A DNA stretch of 64,000 nucleotides from an uncultured Aquabacterium sp. (lineage in GTDB: Bacteria > Pseudomonadota > Gammaproteobacteria > Burkholderiales > Burkholderiaceae_C): positions 28,208-92,207 of the forward strand of contig NZ_CANBCC010000006.1 in NCBI RefSeq assembly GCF_947366995.1. The letters are read 5' to 3'. The stretch's first letter is position 1, and every line of letters begins with the position of its first letter. The notes below the pieces were generated by a model, which saw only the letters and a program-made list of their open reading frames with translations, did not search any database and was not told the DNA's origin. Shown piece by piece: positions 28,684 to 37,063 of this stretch. The translations under genes and the position numbers were made by a program.

Positions 28684-30243
28684 TCACTTCGCGCGTTTGC
28701 GCGCCGGGGTCTTGCGGGCGCCGGCGCGGCCGGGCTCCGTTCCTTCCTTCACCACCGCGTAACGCGCCAGCGTCTCGGCACGAGCTTCGTCATGCTGCAC
28801 GATGGGGTGCGGGTAGTCGCGTCCCAGCACCACGTCCTGGGCAGCGGCCAGATCGGCCGGGCGCGCCAGCCACGGGGCGTGCAGGGCTGCGTCCGGGAGG
28901 GCGGCCAGCTCGGGCACGTAGCGGCGGATGAAGCGCGCCTGCGGATCGAACTTCTCGCTCTGGCTGATGGGGTTGAAGATGCGGAAGTAGGGCTGGGCGT
29001 CGCAGCCGGTGGAGGCCGCCCATTGCCAGCCGCCGTTGTTGGCTGCCAGGTCGAAATCCAGCAGCTTCTCGGCAAAGTAAGCTTCGCCGCGCCGCCAGTC
29101 GATGCCCAGGTCCTTGACGAGGAAACTGGCCGTCACCATCCGCAGGCGGTTGTGCATGTAGCCCGTCTGGTTGAGTTGGCGCATGGCCGCGTCCACCAGC
29201 GGGTAGCCCGTGCGGCCGCCGCACCAGGCCTGAAAGTGGGCTTCTGCCTTCGCCCCGTGCGCCCACTTGATGCGGTCGTACTCGCGCTTGTAGGCATGGC
29301 CGACCACATGCGGGTGGTGGTGCAGGATCTGGTGATAGAAATCGCGCCAGATCAGTTCCGACAGCCACGTCTGCGCGCCAGCCGAGCCGGCCTGCATGCG
29401 CTCCCAGGCCAGGCCCGCGAGCTGCCGGACCGACACGGTGCCGAAGCGCAGGTGGGTCGACAGGTAGCTCGGGCCCTTGACGCCGGGGAAGTCGCGCGTC
29501 TCGTCGTAGCGGTCGATGCGGCTCAGGAAGTCGTCGAGCAGGGCCTGGGCACCGCTCATGCCGGGCGGCACCTTGAGCTCGCCCGGGTCTTCGAAGCCGA
29601 TCTCGCCCAGCGTGGGCACCCGGGGCGCGCCGATGGGGCTCACGGCCGGTGGGATCGGCGCCAGTCGCCCGGCATGGGGGGCGATGGGGTAGGGCTTGAC
29701 GTAGAACGGGTCGAGCTTCTTCAACCACGCGTTCTTGTACGGGGTGAAGACGCCATAAGGCGAATCGTTGCCCGTCAGAACCTCGTTGCGCTCGAAGACC
29801 ACGTGGTCCTTCGAGGTGTAGAGCGCCACCCCGAGGTCGCTGAGTTTGCCCCGCACGCGGGCATCGCGGGCCAGGGCGTCGGGCTCGTCGTCGTGGTTGG
29901 CGTACACCGCCTGTACGCCCAGCTGGGCCGCCAGCGCGGGAATGAGTTGCACCGGGTTGCCGTGGCGCACGATCAGCCCGGCGTGCTGTCCGCTTGTGGC
30001 CGCATGGGCGGGCAGTGCAGGCGCCGCCAGTCCGGCCAGTGCGGCATCCAGTTCCACCAGGCTCTCCCGGATGAAGGCGACCCGCCGATCCGCCCGGGGC
30101 AGCGGCGCCAGGATGGTGTCATCGAAGACAAAGACGCACCACACCTTGCGCGCTGCTTTCAGCGCATGAAACAGGGCGGCGTGGTCATGGCTGCGCAAAT
30201 CGCGGCGGAACCAGACGAGGGCGGACTCCAGGTGTTCACTCAT
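28684..30243 (-). CDS. phrB: deoxyribodipyrimidine photolyase
   Basis: The ATG at 30243 gives MSEHLESALVWFRRDLRSHDHAAL, the standard photolyase N-terminus, and 519 residues. The N-terminal antenna domain is followed by the FAD-binding half with PSYLSTHLRFGTVSVRQL, WLSELIWRDFYHQIL, CGGRTGYPLVDAAMRQL and NNGGWQWAASTGCDAQPYFRIFNP. These motifs mark a class I CPD photolyase that repairs UV dimers with light. A Lys/Arg/Ala tail ends the protein. It is convergent with the cyclase gene and divergent from yqgE. Confidence 0.94.
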   Translation of the reverse strand: MSEHLESALVWFRRDLRSHDHAALFHALKAARKVWCVFVFDDTILAPLPRADRRVAFIRESLVELDAALAGLAAPALPAHAATSGQHAGLIVRHGNPVQLIPALAAQLGVQAVYANHDDEPDALARDARVRGKLSDLGVALYTSKDHVVFERNEVLTGNDSPYGVFTPYKNAWLKKLDPFYVKPYPIAPHAGRLAPIPPAVSPIGAPRVPTLGEIGFEDPGELKVPPGMSGAQALLDDFLSRIDRYDETRDFPGVKGPSYLSTHLRFGTVSVRQLAGLAWERMQAGSAGAQTWLSELIWRDFYHQILHHHPHVVGHAYKREYDRIKWAHGAKAEAHFQAWCGGRTGYPLVDAAMRQLNQTGYMHNRLRMVTASFLVKDLGIDWRRGEAYFAEKLLDFDLAANNGGWQWAASTGCDAQPYFRIFNPISQSEKFDPQARFIRRYVPELAALPDAALHAPWLARPADLAAAQDVVLGRDYPHPIVQHDEARAETLARYAVVKEGTEPGRAGARKTPARKRAK

Positions 30244-30347
30244 GAGACGGCGAGGGCGGCATGACGGATGCAGCACTGTGACACGCCGGCAGGCCCATTT
30301 CATCGACGATGGGGCACCGTGACCTCGGGACGACTAAAATCGCAAGC

Positions 30348-30935
30348 ATGTCTCAAGACCCCGCGCGCCAGATCGACCTGTCCAACCAGTTCCTCATTGC
30401 CATGCCCGGCATGATGGACGGGCATTTCGCCGGGGCGGTGGTGTACCTGTGCGAGCACACGGAGAAGGGCGCCCTCGGCCTGGTGATCAACCGGCCGATC
30501 GAGATCGATCTCCGCCACCTGTTCGAGAAGGTCGACCTCAACCTTGATCGCGATGACCTTGCGAGCACGCCGGTCTACTTCGGTGGCCCGGTGCAGACCG
30601 AACGCGGCTTCGTGCTGCATGAGAGCCTGGACGAGGAGGGCGGGCATTACAGCTCGACCATGAAGATCGCCGGAGGGCTGGAGATGACCACCTCGCGCGA
30701 CGTGCTCGAAGCCATATCCAACGGCGCCGGGCCGCGCAAGGTCTTCATCACGCTCGGCTACGCCGGTTGGAGCGCCGGACAACTGGAAGACGAGATCTCC
30801 CGAAACGGCTGGCTCACCGTGCCGGCCGACCCGGACATCATCTTCAACACCCCGGTGGAGGCGCGCTACGACCGCGCCCTGTCGCTGCTCGGGGTGGACC
30901 GTCACTTCCTGATGGGCGAGGCCGGGCACGCATGA
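30348..30935 (+). CDS. yqgE: YqgE/AlgH family protein
   Basis: The start at ATG 30348 (MSQDPARQIDLSNQFLIAMPGM) gives 195 residues; the track start 39 bp earlier lacks support. Family motifs are FLIAMPGMMDGHFAGAVVYLCEH, GALGLVINRP and VYFGGPVQTERGFVLH. The molecular function of this family is unsettled; AlgH was linked to alginate regulation in Pseudomonas. It overlaps ruvX by 4 bp (ATGA), the common yqgE-yqgF arrangement. Confidence 0.92.
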   Translation: MSQDPARQIDLSNQFLIAMPGMMDGHFAGAVVYLCEHTEKGALGLVINRPIEIDLRHLFEKVDLNLDRDDLASTPVYFGGPVQTERGFVLHESLDEEGGHYSSTMKIAGGLEMTTSRDVLEAISNGAGPRKVFITLGYAGWSAGQLEDEISRNGWLTVPADPDIIFNTPVEARYDRALSLLGVDRHFLMGEAGHA

Positions 30936-31390
30936 CCGGTCTGGCAGCAGGCCCCGGGAAGGGCCGGGTGGGCGTCGCCACGGGCAGCGTCCTGACTTTC
31001 CTCGCGTTCGACTACGGGCTCAGGCGCGTGGGCGTCGCCACGGGCAATTCCTACACCCGCCAGGCCCAGCCGCTGCGCACGATTGCGGCCGAAGGCGCGG
31101 CCCGTTTCGAGCAGATTGCGGCGTTGGTGGCCGAGTGGCAGCCTCACGCGCTCGTCATCGGCGTGCCCTACCATCCGGATGGCGCGGAGCATGACAATAC
31201 CGTGCGTGCGCGCAAGTTCGGTCGCCAGCTCAGCGGGCGCTTCCACCTGCCGGTGCACGAGGTCGACGAGCGCTATTCGACGGCCGAGGCCATTGCTGGC
31301 GGCGCGCGCGACCTGGATGCTGCCTCGGCCGCGATCCTGTTGCAGCAGTTCTTCAACGACCTCTCTTCCAGCACGGAGCAGCCCACGTGA
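30932..31390 (+). CDS. ruvX: putative pre-16S rRNA nuclease / Holliday-junction-resolvase-like protein YqgF
   Basis: The start ATG 30932 overlaps the yqgE stop (ATGA) and gives 152 residues. The RNase H-like core starts at LTFLAFDYGLRRVGVATGNS, with the catalytic Asp in FDYG, and continues with ALVIGVPYHPDG, VHEVDERYSTAEA and the C-terminal DLDAASAAILLQQFF. YqgF matures the 5' end of 16S rRNA. About 20 extra N-terminal residues contain RVGVATG, an in-frame copy of the motif that follows the active-site strand. This comes from a 19-bp direct repeat, so the true start may be farther in than annotated. Confidence 0.92.
   Translation: MTGLAAGPGKGRVGVATGSVLTFLAFDYGLRRVGVATGNSYTRQAQPLRTIAAEGAARFEQIAALVAEWQPHALVIGVPYHPDGAEHDNTVRARKFGRQLSGRFHLPVHEVDERYSTAEAIAGGARDLDAASAAILLQQFFNDLSSSTEQPT
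30968..31046 (+). repeat. 19-bp direct repeat inside the 5' end of ruvX
   Basis: The sequence gtgggcgtcgccacgggca occurs at 30968-30986 and 31028-31046, exactly 60 bp (20 codons) apart. The second copy encodes the conserved VGVATG after the active-site strand; the first adds the same residues upstream of the domain. Confidence 0.9.
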
Positions 31391-31899
31391 GCGCCACCAC
31401 CTCGTCCCTGACCCTCGACGCCGAGGCCCTGTACACCAGCCTGCTGACCGGCGTCCGCCGCCTCGTCACAGCCGACACGGTGCTGGTGGGCGTGTGGTCG
31501 GGCGGGGCCTGGCTGGCCGAGCGCCTGCAGAAGGACCTGGGCCTGGCCACGCCGCATGGTGTGATCTCGTCGGCCCTGCACCGCGATGACTTCGGCTCGC
31601 GCGGCATGGCCCTCGGCAAGGATGCCACCCACCTGCCGTTCGAGGTCGAGGGTCGCCACATCCTGCTGATCGACGACGTGATCTACACCGGTCGCACCAC
31701 CCGCGCCGTGATCAACGAGCTGTTCGACTTCGGCCGCCCCGCCAGCGTGACGCTGGCCGTGCTGGTCGACCGCGGAGGGCGCCAGCTGCCCTTCGAGCCG
31801 GCGCTGTCTGCCGCCCGCATCACGCTGCCCGACAGCGAGCGCGTCGCCCTGGTCCGCGACGACAACGGCCGCTTCCAATTCCATTTCGAGAGGGTTTGA
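31387..31899 (+). CDS. pyrR: PyrR bifunctional protein / uracil phosphoribosyltransferase-like
   Basis: The GTG start at 31387 overlaps the ruvX stop (GTGA) and gives 170 residues. The PRPP-binding motif is [22 protein letters not shown], and [13 protein letters not shown] near the C-terminus is characteristic of PyrR. In Gram-positives PyrR is an RNA-binding attenuation protein and a weak uracil phosphoribosyltransferase; in proteobacteria its regulatory role is less clear. It precedes pyrB with a TGATG overlap, as in Pseudomonas pyrRBC'. Confidence 0.93.
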   Translation: MSATTSSLTLDAEALYTSLLTGVRRLVTADTVLVGVWSGGAWLAERLQKDLGLATPHGVISSALHRDDFGSRGMALGKDATHLPFEVEGRHILLIDDVIYTGRTTRAVINELFDFGRPASVTLAVLVDRGGRQLPFEPALSAARITLPDSERVALVRDDNGRFQFHFERV

Positions 31900-32870
31900 T
31901 GACCATCCGTAGACCCCAACGCAACCCGCAGCTCAACAGCAACGGGGAGCTGATCCACCTGCTGTCGACCGAAGGCCTGCCCAAGGCCATCATCCACCAG
32001 ATCCTGGACACGGCCGAGCAGTTCCTGAGCGTCAACGACCGCGAGGTCAAAAAGGTGCCGCTGCTGCGCGGCAAGAGCGTGTTCAACCTGTTCTTCGAGA
32101 ACAGCACCCGCACCCGCACCACCTTCGAGATCGCGGCCAAGCGCCTGAGCGCCGACGTCATCAACCTCGACATCGCGCGTTCGTCGGCGTCGAAGGGCGA
32201 GAGCCTGCTCGACACCATCGCCAACCTGAGCGCCATGGCCGCCGACATGTTCGTCGTTCGCCATGCCGAATCCGGTGCGCCCTACCTGATCGCCCAGCAC
32301 GTGGCGCCCCATGTGCACGTGGTCAACGCCGGCGACGGCCGCCATGCGCACCCCACGCAGGCGCTGCTGGACATGTACACGATCCGGCACTACAAGAAGG
32401 ACTTCACCAACCTCACCGTGGCCATCGTCGGCGACATCGTGCACTCGCGCGTGGCCCGTTCCAACATCCACGCGCTGACCACGCTGGGCGTGCCCGAGGT
32501 GCGTGTGGTCGGCCCGCGCACGCTGGTGCCCGGTGACCTGCGCGAGATGGGCGTGCGCGTGTGCCACAGCATGGAAGAAGGCATCAAGGATGCCGACGTC
32601 GTCATCATGCTGCGCCTGCAGAACGAGCGCATGAATGGCGGCATGCTGCCCAGCTCCGGCGAGTTCTTCAAGGAGTTCGGCCTGACCGAGGCGAAGCTGG
32701 CGCTGGCCAAGCCCGACGCCATCGTGATGCACCCCGGCCCCATCAACCGTGGCGTCGAAATCGACTCCGCCGTGGCCGACGGCAAGCAGAGCGTGATCCT
32801 GCCCCAGGTCACCTTCGGCATCGCCGTGCGCATGGCCGTGATGTCCATCTTGGCTGGAAACGAAGCATGA
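31899..32870 (+). CDS. pyrB: aspartate carbamoyltransferase catalytic subunit
   Basis: The ATG at 31899 overlaps the pyrR stop and gives 323 residues; the track start is the TTG one codon earlier. Signatures are [19 protein letters not shown] for carbamoyl phosphate binding, [35 protein letters not shown] and [13 protein letters not shown]. The enzyme makes carbamoyl-aspartate in pyrimidine synthesis. The N-terminus is slightly extended, as in class A ATCases that associate with a DHOase-like partner, and that partner gene overlaps its stop by 4 bp. Confidence 0.97.
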   Translation: MTIRRPQRNPQLNSNGELIHLLSTEGLPKAIIHQILDTAEQFLSVNDREVKKVPLLRGKSVFNLFFENSTRTRTTFEIAAKRLSADVINLDIARSSASKGESLLDTIANLSAMAADMFVVRHAESGAPYLIAQHVAPHVHVVNAGDGRHAHPTQALLDMYTIRHYKKDFTNLTVAIVGDIVHSRVARSNIHALTTLGVPEVRVVGPRTLVPGDLREMGVRVCHSMEEGIKDADVVIMLRLQNERMNGGMLPSSGEFFKEFGLTEAKLALAKPDAIVMHPGPINRGVEIDSAVADGKQSVILPQVTFGIAVRMAVMSILAGNEA

Positions 32871-34207
32871 GCAAGATCCTGATCAAGAACGGCCGCCTGG
32901 TCGACCCCGCCTCCGGCCTGGACCAGGTCGGTGACCTCGCCATCACCTCAGGCCGCATCACCGCCATCGGTCAGGTCAACGCCGACTTCGCCCCCGACCG
33001 CACCATCGACGCCACCGGGCTGATCGTGGCCCCCGGCCTGGTGGACCTGGCTGCCCGCCTGCGCGAGCCCGGCCACGAGCACGAAGGCATGCTGGAGAGC
33101 GAACTGGCGGCCGCCGCAGCCGGTGGCGTCACCAGCGTGGTCTGCCTGCCGGACACCGACCCCGCGCTCGACGAGCCCGGCCTGGTCGAGATGCTCAAAC
33201 TGCGCGCGCGCAAGCTGAGCCGCTGCCGCCTGTTCCCGCTGGGCGCGCTCACCCGCGGCCTGAAGGGCGAGAACCTGACCGAGATGGCCGAGCTGCACGA
33301 GGCCGGCTGCGTCGGCTATTCGCAGGCCGAGGTGCCCATCCAGAACACCCAGGTGCTGCAGCGCGCGCTGCAGTACGCCGCCACCTTCGGCTACACCGTG
33401 TGGCTGCGCCCGAATGACGCCTGGCTGGGCAAGGGCGTGGCCGCCAGCGGCCCCGTGGCCACACGCCTCGGCCTGTCCGGCGTGCCGGTGGCCGCCGAAA
33501 CCATCGCACTCCACACCATCATCGAGCTGGCCCGCGCCACGGGCGCCCGGGTGCACCTGTGCCGGCTGTCCAGCGCGGCCGGCGTCGAGCTGGTGCGCCG
33601 GGCCAAAGCCCAGGGCCTGCCGATCACGGCCGACGTGAGCATCAACTCCCTGATGCTGACCGACCTGGACATCGGCTATTTCAACCCGGCGATGCGCGTC
33701 AGCCCGCCACTGCGCCAGGGCCGTGACCGCGATGCCTTGCGCGCCGCGCTGGCCGATGGCACGCTGGACGCGCTGGTGTCCGACCACACGCCCGTCAGCG
33801 AAGACGAGAAGATGCTGCCTTTCGGCGAAGCCGAGCCCGGCGCCACAGGCCTTGAGCTGCTGCTCAGCCTCGCGCTCAAGTGGGCCGGTGCCGACGAGCA
33901 GGACCAGCCCGACTCCGAGCGCCTGCGTCGGGCGCTCGCGGCCGTCACCCTGGGGCCCGTGAAGGTGCTGGGCGACGCCATCGGCTCGCTGTCCAGCAGT
34001 GCAGGGCAACTGGTTGCGGGAGGGGTGGCCGACGTGGTGGTGTTCGACCCAACCGCACGCTGGACCGTGACGCCCGAGGCACTCGTCAGCCAGGGCAAGC
34101 ACACGCCGTTTGCGTTCAAGGACACCGGCTTCCAGATGGCCGGGCGAGTGCGCCTCACGCTGGTGGCCGGGCAGGTGGCACACGAGGCCGAGGCGGCGTC
34201 AGCCTGA
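32867..34207 (+). CDS. pyrC': dihydroorotase-like protein, predicted inactive (PyrC' type)
   Basis: The ATG at 32867 overlaps the pyrB stop (ATGA) and gives 446 residues with the amidohydrolase fold. The metal-binding HxH of active enzymes (DxHxHLREPG) reads [10 protein letters not shown], so both His are replaced. The later PHH position reads INS, and the usual HVCHxS reads HLCRLS. The Asp in SDHTP is kept but the following His is Val. This is the pattern of Pseudomonas PyrC', an inactive DHOase required to assemble the ATCase dodecamer. A true dihydroorotase should be encoded elsewhere. Confidence 0.9.
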   Translation: MSKILIKNGRLVDPASGLDQVGDLAITSGRITAIGQVNADFAPDRTIDATGLIVAPGLVDLAARLREPGHEHEGMLESELAAAAAGGVTSVVCLPDTDPALDEPGLVEMLKLRARKLSRCRLFPLGALTRGLKGENLTEMAELHEAGCVGYSQAEVPIQNTQVLQRALQYAATFGYTVWLRPNDAWLGKGVAASGPVATRLGLSGVPVAAETIALHTIIELARATGARVHLCRLSSAAGVELVRRAKAQGLPITADVSINSLMLTDLDIGYFNPAMRVSPPLRQGRDRDALRAALADGTLDALVSDHTPVSEDEKMLPFGEAEPGATGLELLLSLALKWAGADEQDQPDSERLRRALAAVTLGPVKVLGDAIGSLSSSAGQLVAGGVADVVVFDPTARWTVTPEALVSQGKHTPFAFKDTGFQMAGRVRLTLVAGQVAHEAEAASA

Positions 34208-34208
34208 G

Positions 34209-35003
34209 ATGAGCCTCTCCGCGCGCCCGCTGTCCCCTGTCTCGGCCCCTCGCCTCACCGTGTTGGGGGTGGCGCTCGCGCCGTGGCGCCTGTTGTGCGT
34301 GGCAGCCCACGTCCTGCGGGCGCTCGCGCTGGCCTACACGTGGTGGCCCGGCTACGACGCGGCACGTCGACGTGCCTTTACCATCGCGTGGTCGGGCCGC
34401 CTGTTGAAGCTGCTCGGCATCACGGTGAAGGTCACGGGCACGGCGCGGCCGGGCGGCAAGCTCATCGTGGCCAACCACATTTCGTGGCTCGACATCGTGG
34501 CCATCAATGCCACCGAGCCCGCCCGCTTCATCTCCAAGGCCGAGGTGGGAGACTGGCCCCTGCTCGGGCGCCTCGTCACCGCGGCGGGGACGCTGTATCT
34601 GGTGCGCGAGCGGCGACGCGATGCCATGCGGGTGCTCGGCGTGATGTCGAAAGCCCTGCACAGCGGCGACACCGTGGCGGTGTTCCCCGAAGGCACCACA
34701 GGCACGGGCCATGGCGTGCTGCCATTTCACCCCAATCTCTTTCAGGCCGCGATCGATGCCGATGTGCCGGTGCAGCCCATCGTGCTGCGCTACAGCGACC
34801 CGCATCACGCGGTGAGCCCTTCCACGGCCTATGTCGGCAGCACCACTCTGCTGCAGTCGCTGTGGTGGGTGGTCACGGCGCGCGGTCTGACGGTTCATGT
34901 GGAAGTGCTGCCCCCGATGCGGGCCACGCACGCCGACCGACGCGCCCTGGCGGAGCACGTCCAGAATCTGGCTGAAGCTGCTTTGACACGTCAGCTCGCC
35001 TGA
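34209..35003 (+). CDS. plsC: 1-acyl-sn-glycerol-3-phosphate acyltransferase
   Basis: The ATG at 34209 lies immediately after the pyrC' stop and gives 264 residues. The acyltransferase motifs are NHISWLD (NHxxxxD), FISKAEVGDWPLLGRLVTAAGTLYLVRERRRD, and FPEGTTGTG. A hydrophobic N-terminal stretch (VALAPWRLLCVAAHVLRALALAY) probably anchors it in the inner membrane. It acylates lysophosphatidate in phospholipid synthesis, or a related lyso-lipid. It is the last gene of the yqgE-to-plsC overlapped chain. Confidence 0.9.
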   Translation: MSLSARPLSPVSAPRLTVLGVALAPWRLLCVAAHVLRALALAYTWWPGYDAARRRAFTIAWSGRLLKLLGITVKVTGTARPGGKLIVANHISWLDIVAINATEPARFISKAEVGDWPLLGRLVTAAGTLYLVRERRRDAMRVLGVMSKALHSGDTVAVFPEGTTGTGHGVLPFHPNLFQAAIDADVPVQPIVLRYSDPHHAVSPSTAYVGSTTLLQSLWWVVTARGLTVHVEVLPPMRATHADRRALAEHVQNLAEAALTRQLA

Positions 35004-35010
35004 ATTAAAA

Positions 35011-35031
35011 CGAACGACCGTTCGAAACGGT
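35011..35031. promoter_or_regulatory. two overlapping inverted repeats upstream of the porin gene
   Basis: CGAACG-AC-CGTTCG (35011-35024) overlaps ACCGTT-CGA-AACGGT (35017-35031). Both dyads are perfect. The AACGACCGTT-type core resembles TetR-family operators. No regulator gene is adjacent, and the 190-bp gap between plsC and the porin gene shows nothing else clear. Confidence 0.5.
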
Positions 35032-35193
35032 GGCATTTGTCACGCCTATTCGGACTTTCACATCTCAAGATTCGCTCCAGAGTGGCGATACGAAGGTCAC
35101 GTCTTGTTTCAGAAGAAAAACAAGCGGCACCTTTGTCCGGGCGGCGCACGCCGCTGGGTAGATCCACCCACCTCTCGTCACTGAGGAGCTTTC

Positions 35194-36495
35194 ATGACTC
35201 AATTCAGGTTTGTCCGTCTGCCGGTCACCCTGGCCGTGCTCGCGGCCTGTGCCACCGCGCACGCCGACTACACCTCGCCCGATGGCCAGTTCCGTCTTTC
35301 CGGCTTCGGCACGCTCGGCGTGTCGCGGACGTCGACCAATGATGCGCTGTTCAACTACCCGGGGCAGGGCGGTGGTGCAGACAAGAAGGCCAGCCTGAAT
35401 CCCGACAGCAAGATCGCGCTGCAGGGCTCGTACAAGTTCACTCCCACGCTGTCGGCCACGACCCAGCTGATGATGAAGTACGACGCCGATGGCGAGTACG
35501 TGCCCAACCCGGAATGGGTCTTTGCCAAGTGGCAGCCCACCTCGGCGCTGAGCGTGCGTGGCGGCCGCATGGGCGCGCCGTTCTTCATGGTCTCCGACTT
35601 CCGTGATGTCGGTTACGCCAACACCACCGTGCGCCCGAACCTGGACGTGTACGGCCAGGTGCCCGTGAGCTATTTCGATGGCGCCGACGCCGCCTACCAG
35701 CTCGACGTGGGCAGTGTCACGCTGACCTCGACCCTGTGGGCCGGTAACGCCAAATCCGACTTCTCCAGCGCACTGCGCCGCAGCGGTGCTGCCGTGCCGC
35801 CGACCGAAGTGCGCATCGACCACGCCGTGGGCCTCAACGTGCTGGCCGAGTTCTCGTCGGGCTACGCCCTGCGCGTGGGCCACATGCAGGGCAAGCTGAC
35901 CACCAAGTCAGCCCTGGCGCAACAACTGATCAACGGCGTGAGCCCCGCCCTGGCTGCCGGCGGCGCGACCGCCATTGCCGCCCAGCAGGTGATTGATGCC
36001 GTCACGACCGACGACACCAAGGCCACCTTCAGCGGCATTGGCTTCACGGTCGACCGCGACAACGTCGTGGCGGCGGCCGAGTTCACCAGGCGCAAGGTGA
36101 ACAAGGGCTACATCGCCGACACCACGGGCTGGTATGTCCTGGGTGGTTACCGCATCGGCTCCGTGCTGCCGTACGTCTCGTTCTCGAAACTGAAAGTGGA
36201 CGATCCGAACGCCGCCATGCCGGCTGGTGCGCCTGGTTTCGGCGCCGCCGTGGTCGGTGGCGTGCAAGGCATCCTCAACACCCAGAAGATCAGCCAGCGC
36301 ACCACCAGCGTCGGCGTCCGCTGGGATGTTGTGCGCAACGTGGCCCTCAAGGCCCAGTACGACCGCGTGAGCAAGCCGGCCAACTCCAACGGCCTGTTCC
36401 TGGTGGCAGATCCGGCGACGGCATCGGCACAGTCCTTCCTGGCCAACAAGAAGGACATCAATGTGTTCACCGTCTCGATGGACTTTGTGTTCTAA
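35194..36495 (+). CDS. outer-membrane porin-like protein
   Basis: The 433-residue protein has a signal peptide (RLPVTLAVLAACATAHA, cleavage before DYTSP). The mature chain has amphipathic strands throughout (FRLSGFGTLGVSRTS, KIALQGSYKFTPTLSATTQLMMKYD) and a C-terminal strand ending in DFVF, the expected outer-membrane barrel signature. The start of the mature chain, SGFGTLGVS, is common in a group of betaproteobacterial porin-like proteins of unknown substrate. An AGGAG site precedes the ATG. It is followed 18 bp later by a small periplasmic binding-like protein gene, which suggests a joint uptake role. Confidence 0.8.
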   Translation: MTQFRFVRLPVTLAVLAACATAHADYTSPDGQFRLSGFGTLGVSRTSTNDALFNYPGQGGGADKKASLNPDSKIALQGSYKFTPTLSATTQLMMKYDADGEYVPNPEWVFAKWQPTSALSVRGGRMGAPFFMVSDFRDVGYANTTVRPNLDVYGQVPVSYFDGADAAYQLDVGSVTLTSTLWAGNAKSDFSSALRRSGAAVPPTEVRIDHAVGLNVLAEFSSGYALRVGHMQGKLTTKSALAQQLINGVSPALAAGGATAIAAQQVIDAVTTDDTKATFSGIGFTVDRDNVVAAAEFTRRKVNKGYIADTTGWYVLGGYRIGSVLPYVSFSKLKVDDPNAAMPAGAPGFGAAVVGGVQGILNTQKISQRTTSVGVRWDVVRNVALKAQYDRVSKPANSNGLFLVADPATASAQSFLANKKDINVFTVSMDFVF

Positions 36496-36513
36496 GCCGA
36501 AGGGAGCAATCAC

Positions 36514-36945
36514 ATGAAAACCAAGTTCACCCTTCAGACCCTGCTGGTCGCTGGTCTGCTGAGCGCCGCCCAGTTCGCCGCCGCTGAAGTGGCCATCATC
36601 GTCAACCCGAAGAGCCCGCTGGCGTCCATGACGGCGGACCAGGTTTCGGCCATCTTCCTCGGCAAGAGCGCCACGCTGCCGTCCGGCGGCACTGCCGTGC
36701 CCACCGATCTGCCCGAATCCAGCGCCGTGCGTGAACAGTTCTACAGCAAGGCCGCCGGCAAGACCTCCGCACAGGTCAAGGCCACCTGGGCGCGCTTGAC
36801 TTTCTCCGGAAAGGCCACACCTCCGAAGGAACTGGGCAGCGCGGCCGAGGTCAAGAAGTTCGTCGCTTCCAACCCGGACGCCATCGGCTACATCGAGAAG
36901 TCGGCTGTCGACGGTTCCGTCAAGGTCGTGCTGACGGTCGACTGA
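36514..36945 (+). CDS. small periplasmic phosphate-binding-like protein
   Basis: The 143-residue protein has a signal peptide (LLVAGLLSAAQFAAA, cleavage before EVAIIVN). The mature part begins with IIVNPKSPLASMTADQVSAIFLGKS, the pattern of PstS-like (PBP-like_2) domains, and ends with PDAIGYIEKSAVDG, which matches the family's GAIGYV-type motif. It is less than half the length of PstS, so it would form only one lobe. Such short members are often annotated as phosphate ABC transporter substrate-binding protein, but no transporter genes are nearby. Co-transcription with the porin gene is likely. Confidence 0.75.
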   Translation: MKTKFTLQTLLVAGLLSAAQFAAAEVAIIVNPKSPLASMTADQVSAIFLGKSATLPSGGTAVPTDLPESSAVREQFYSKAAGKTSAQVKATWARLTFSGKATPPKELGSAAEVKKFVASNPDAIGYIEKSAVDGSVKVVLTVD

Positions 36946-36958
36946 CCCCCGGCACACC

Positions 36959-36991
36959 CCGCCACCCGGCCTTCCCCTGGTCGGGTGGCGG
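36959..36991 (+). terminator. probable terminator after the small binding protein gene
   Basis: Arms CCGCCACCCG and CGGGTGGCGG form a 10-bp stem with a 13-base loop, followed by CTTCTTGTGTT, which is T-rich but interrupted. Confidence 0.65.
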
Positions 36992-37063
36992 CTTCTTGTG
37001 TTGAGACAGGGCCGGTCATGCAGGGGCGCCTACAATCTTCGGTCCCGCTGAAAGGTCCCCCTG

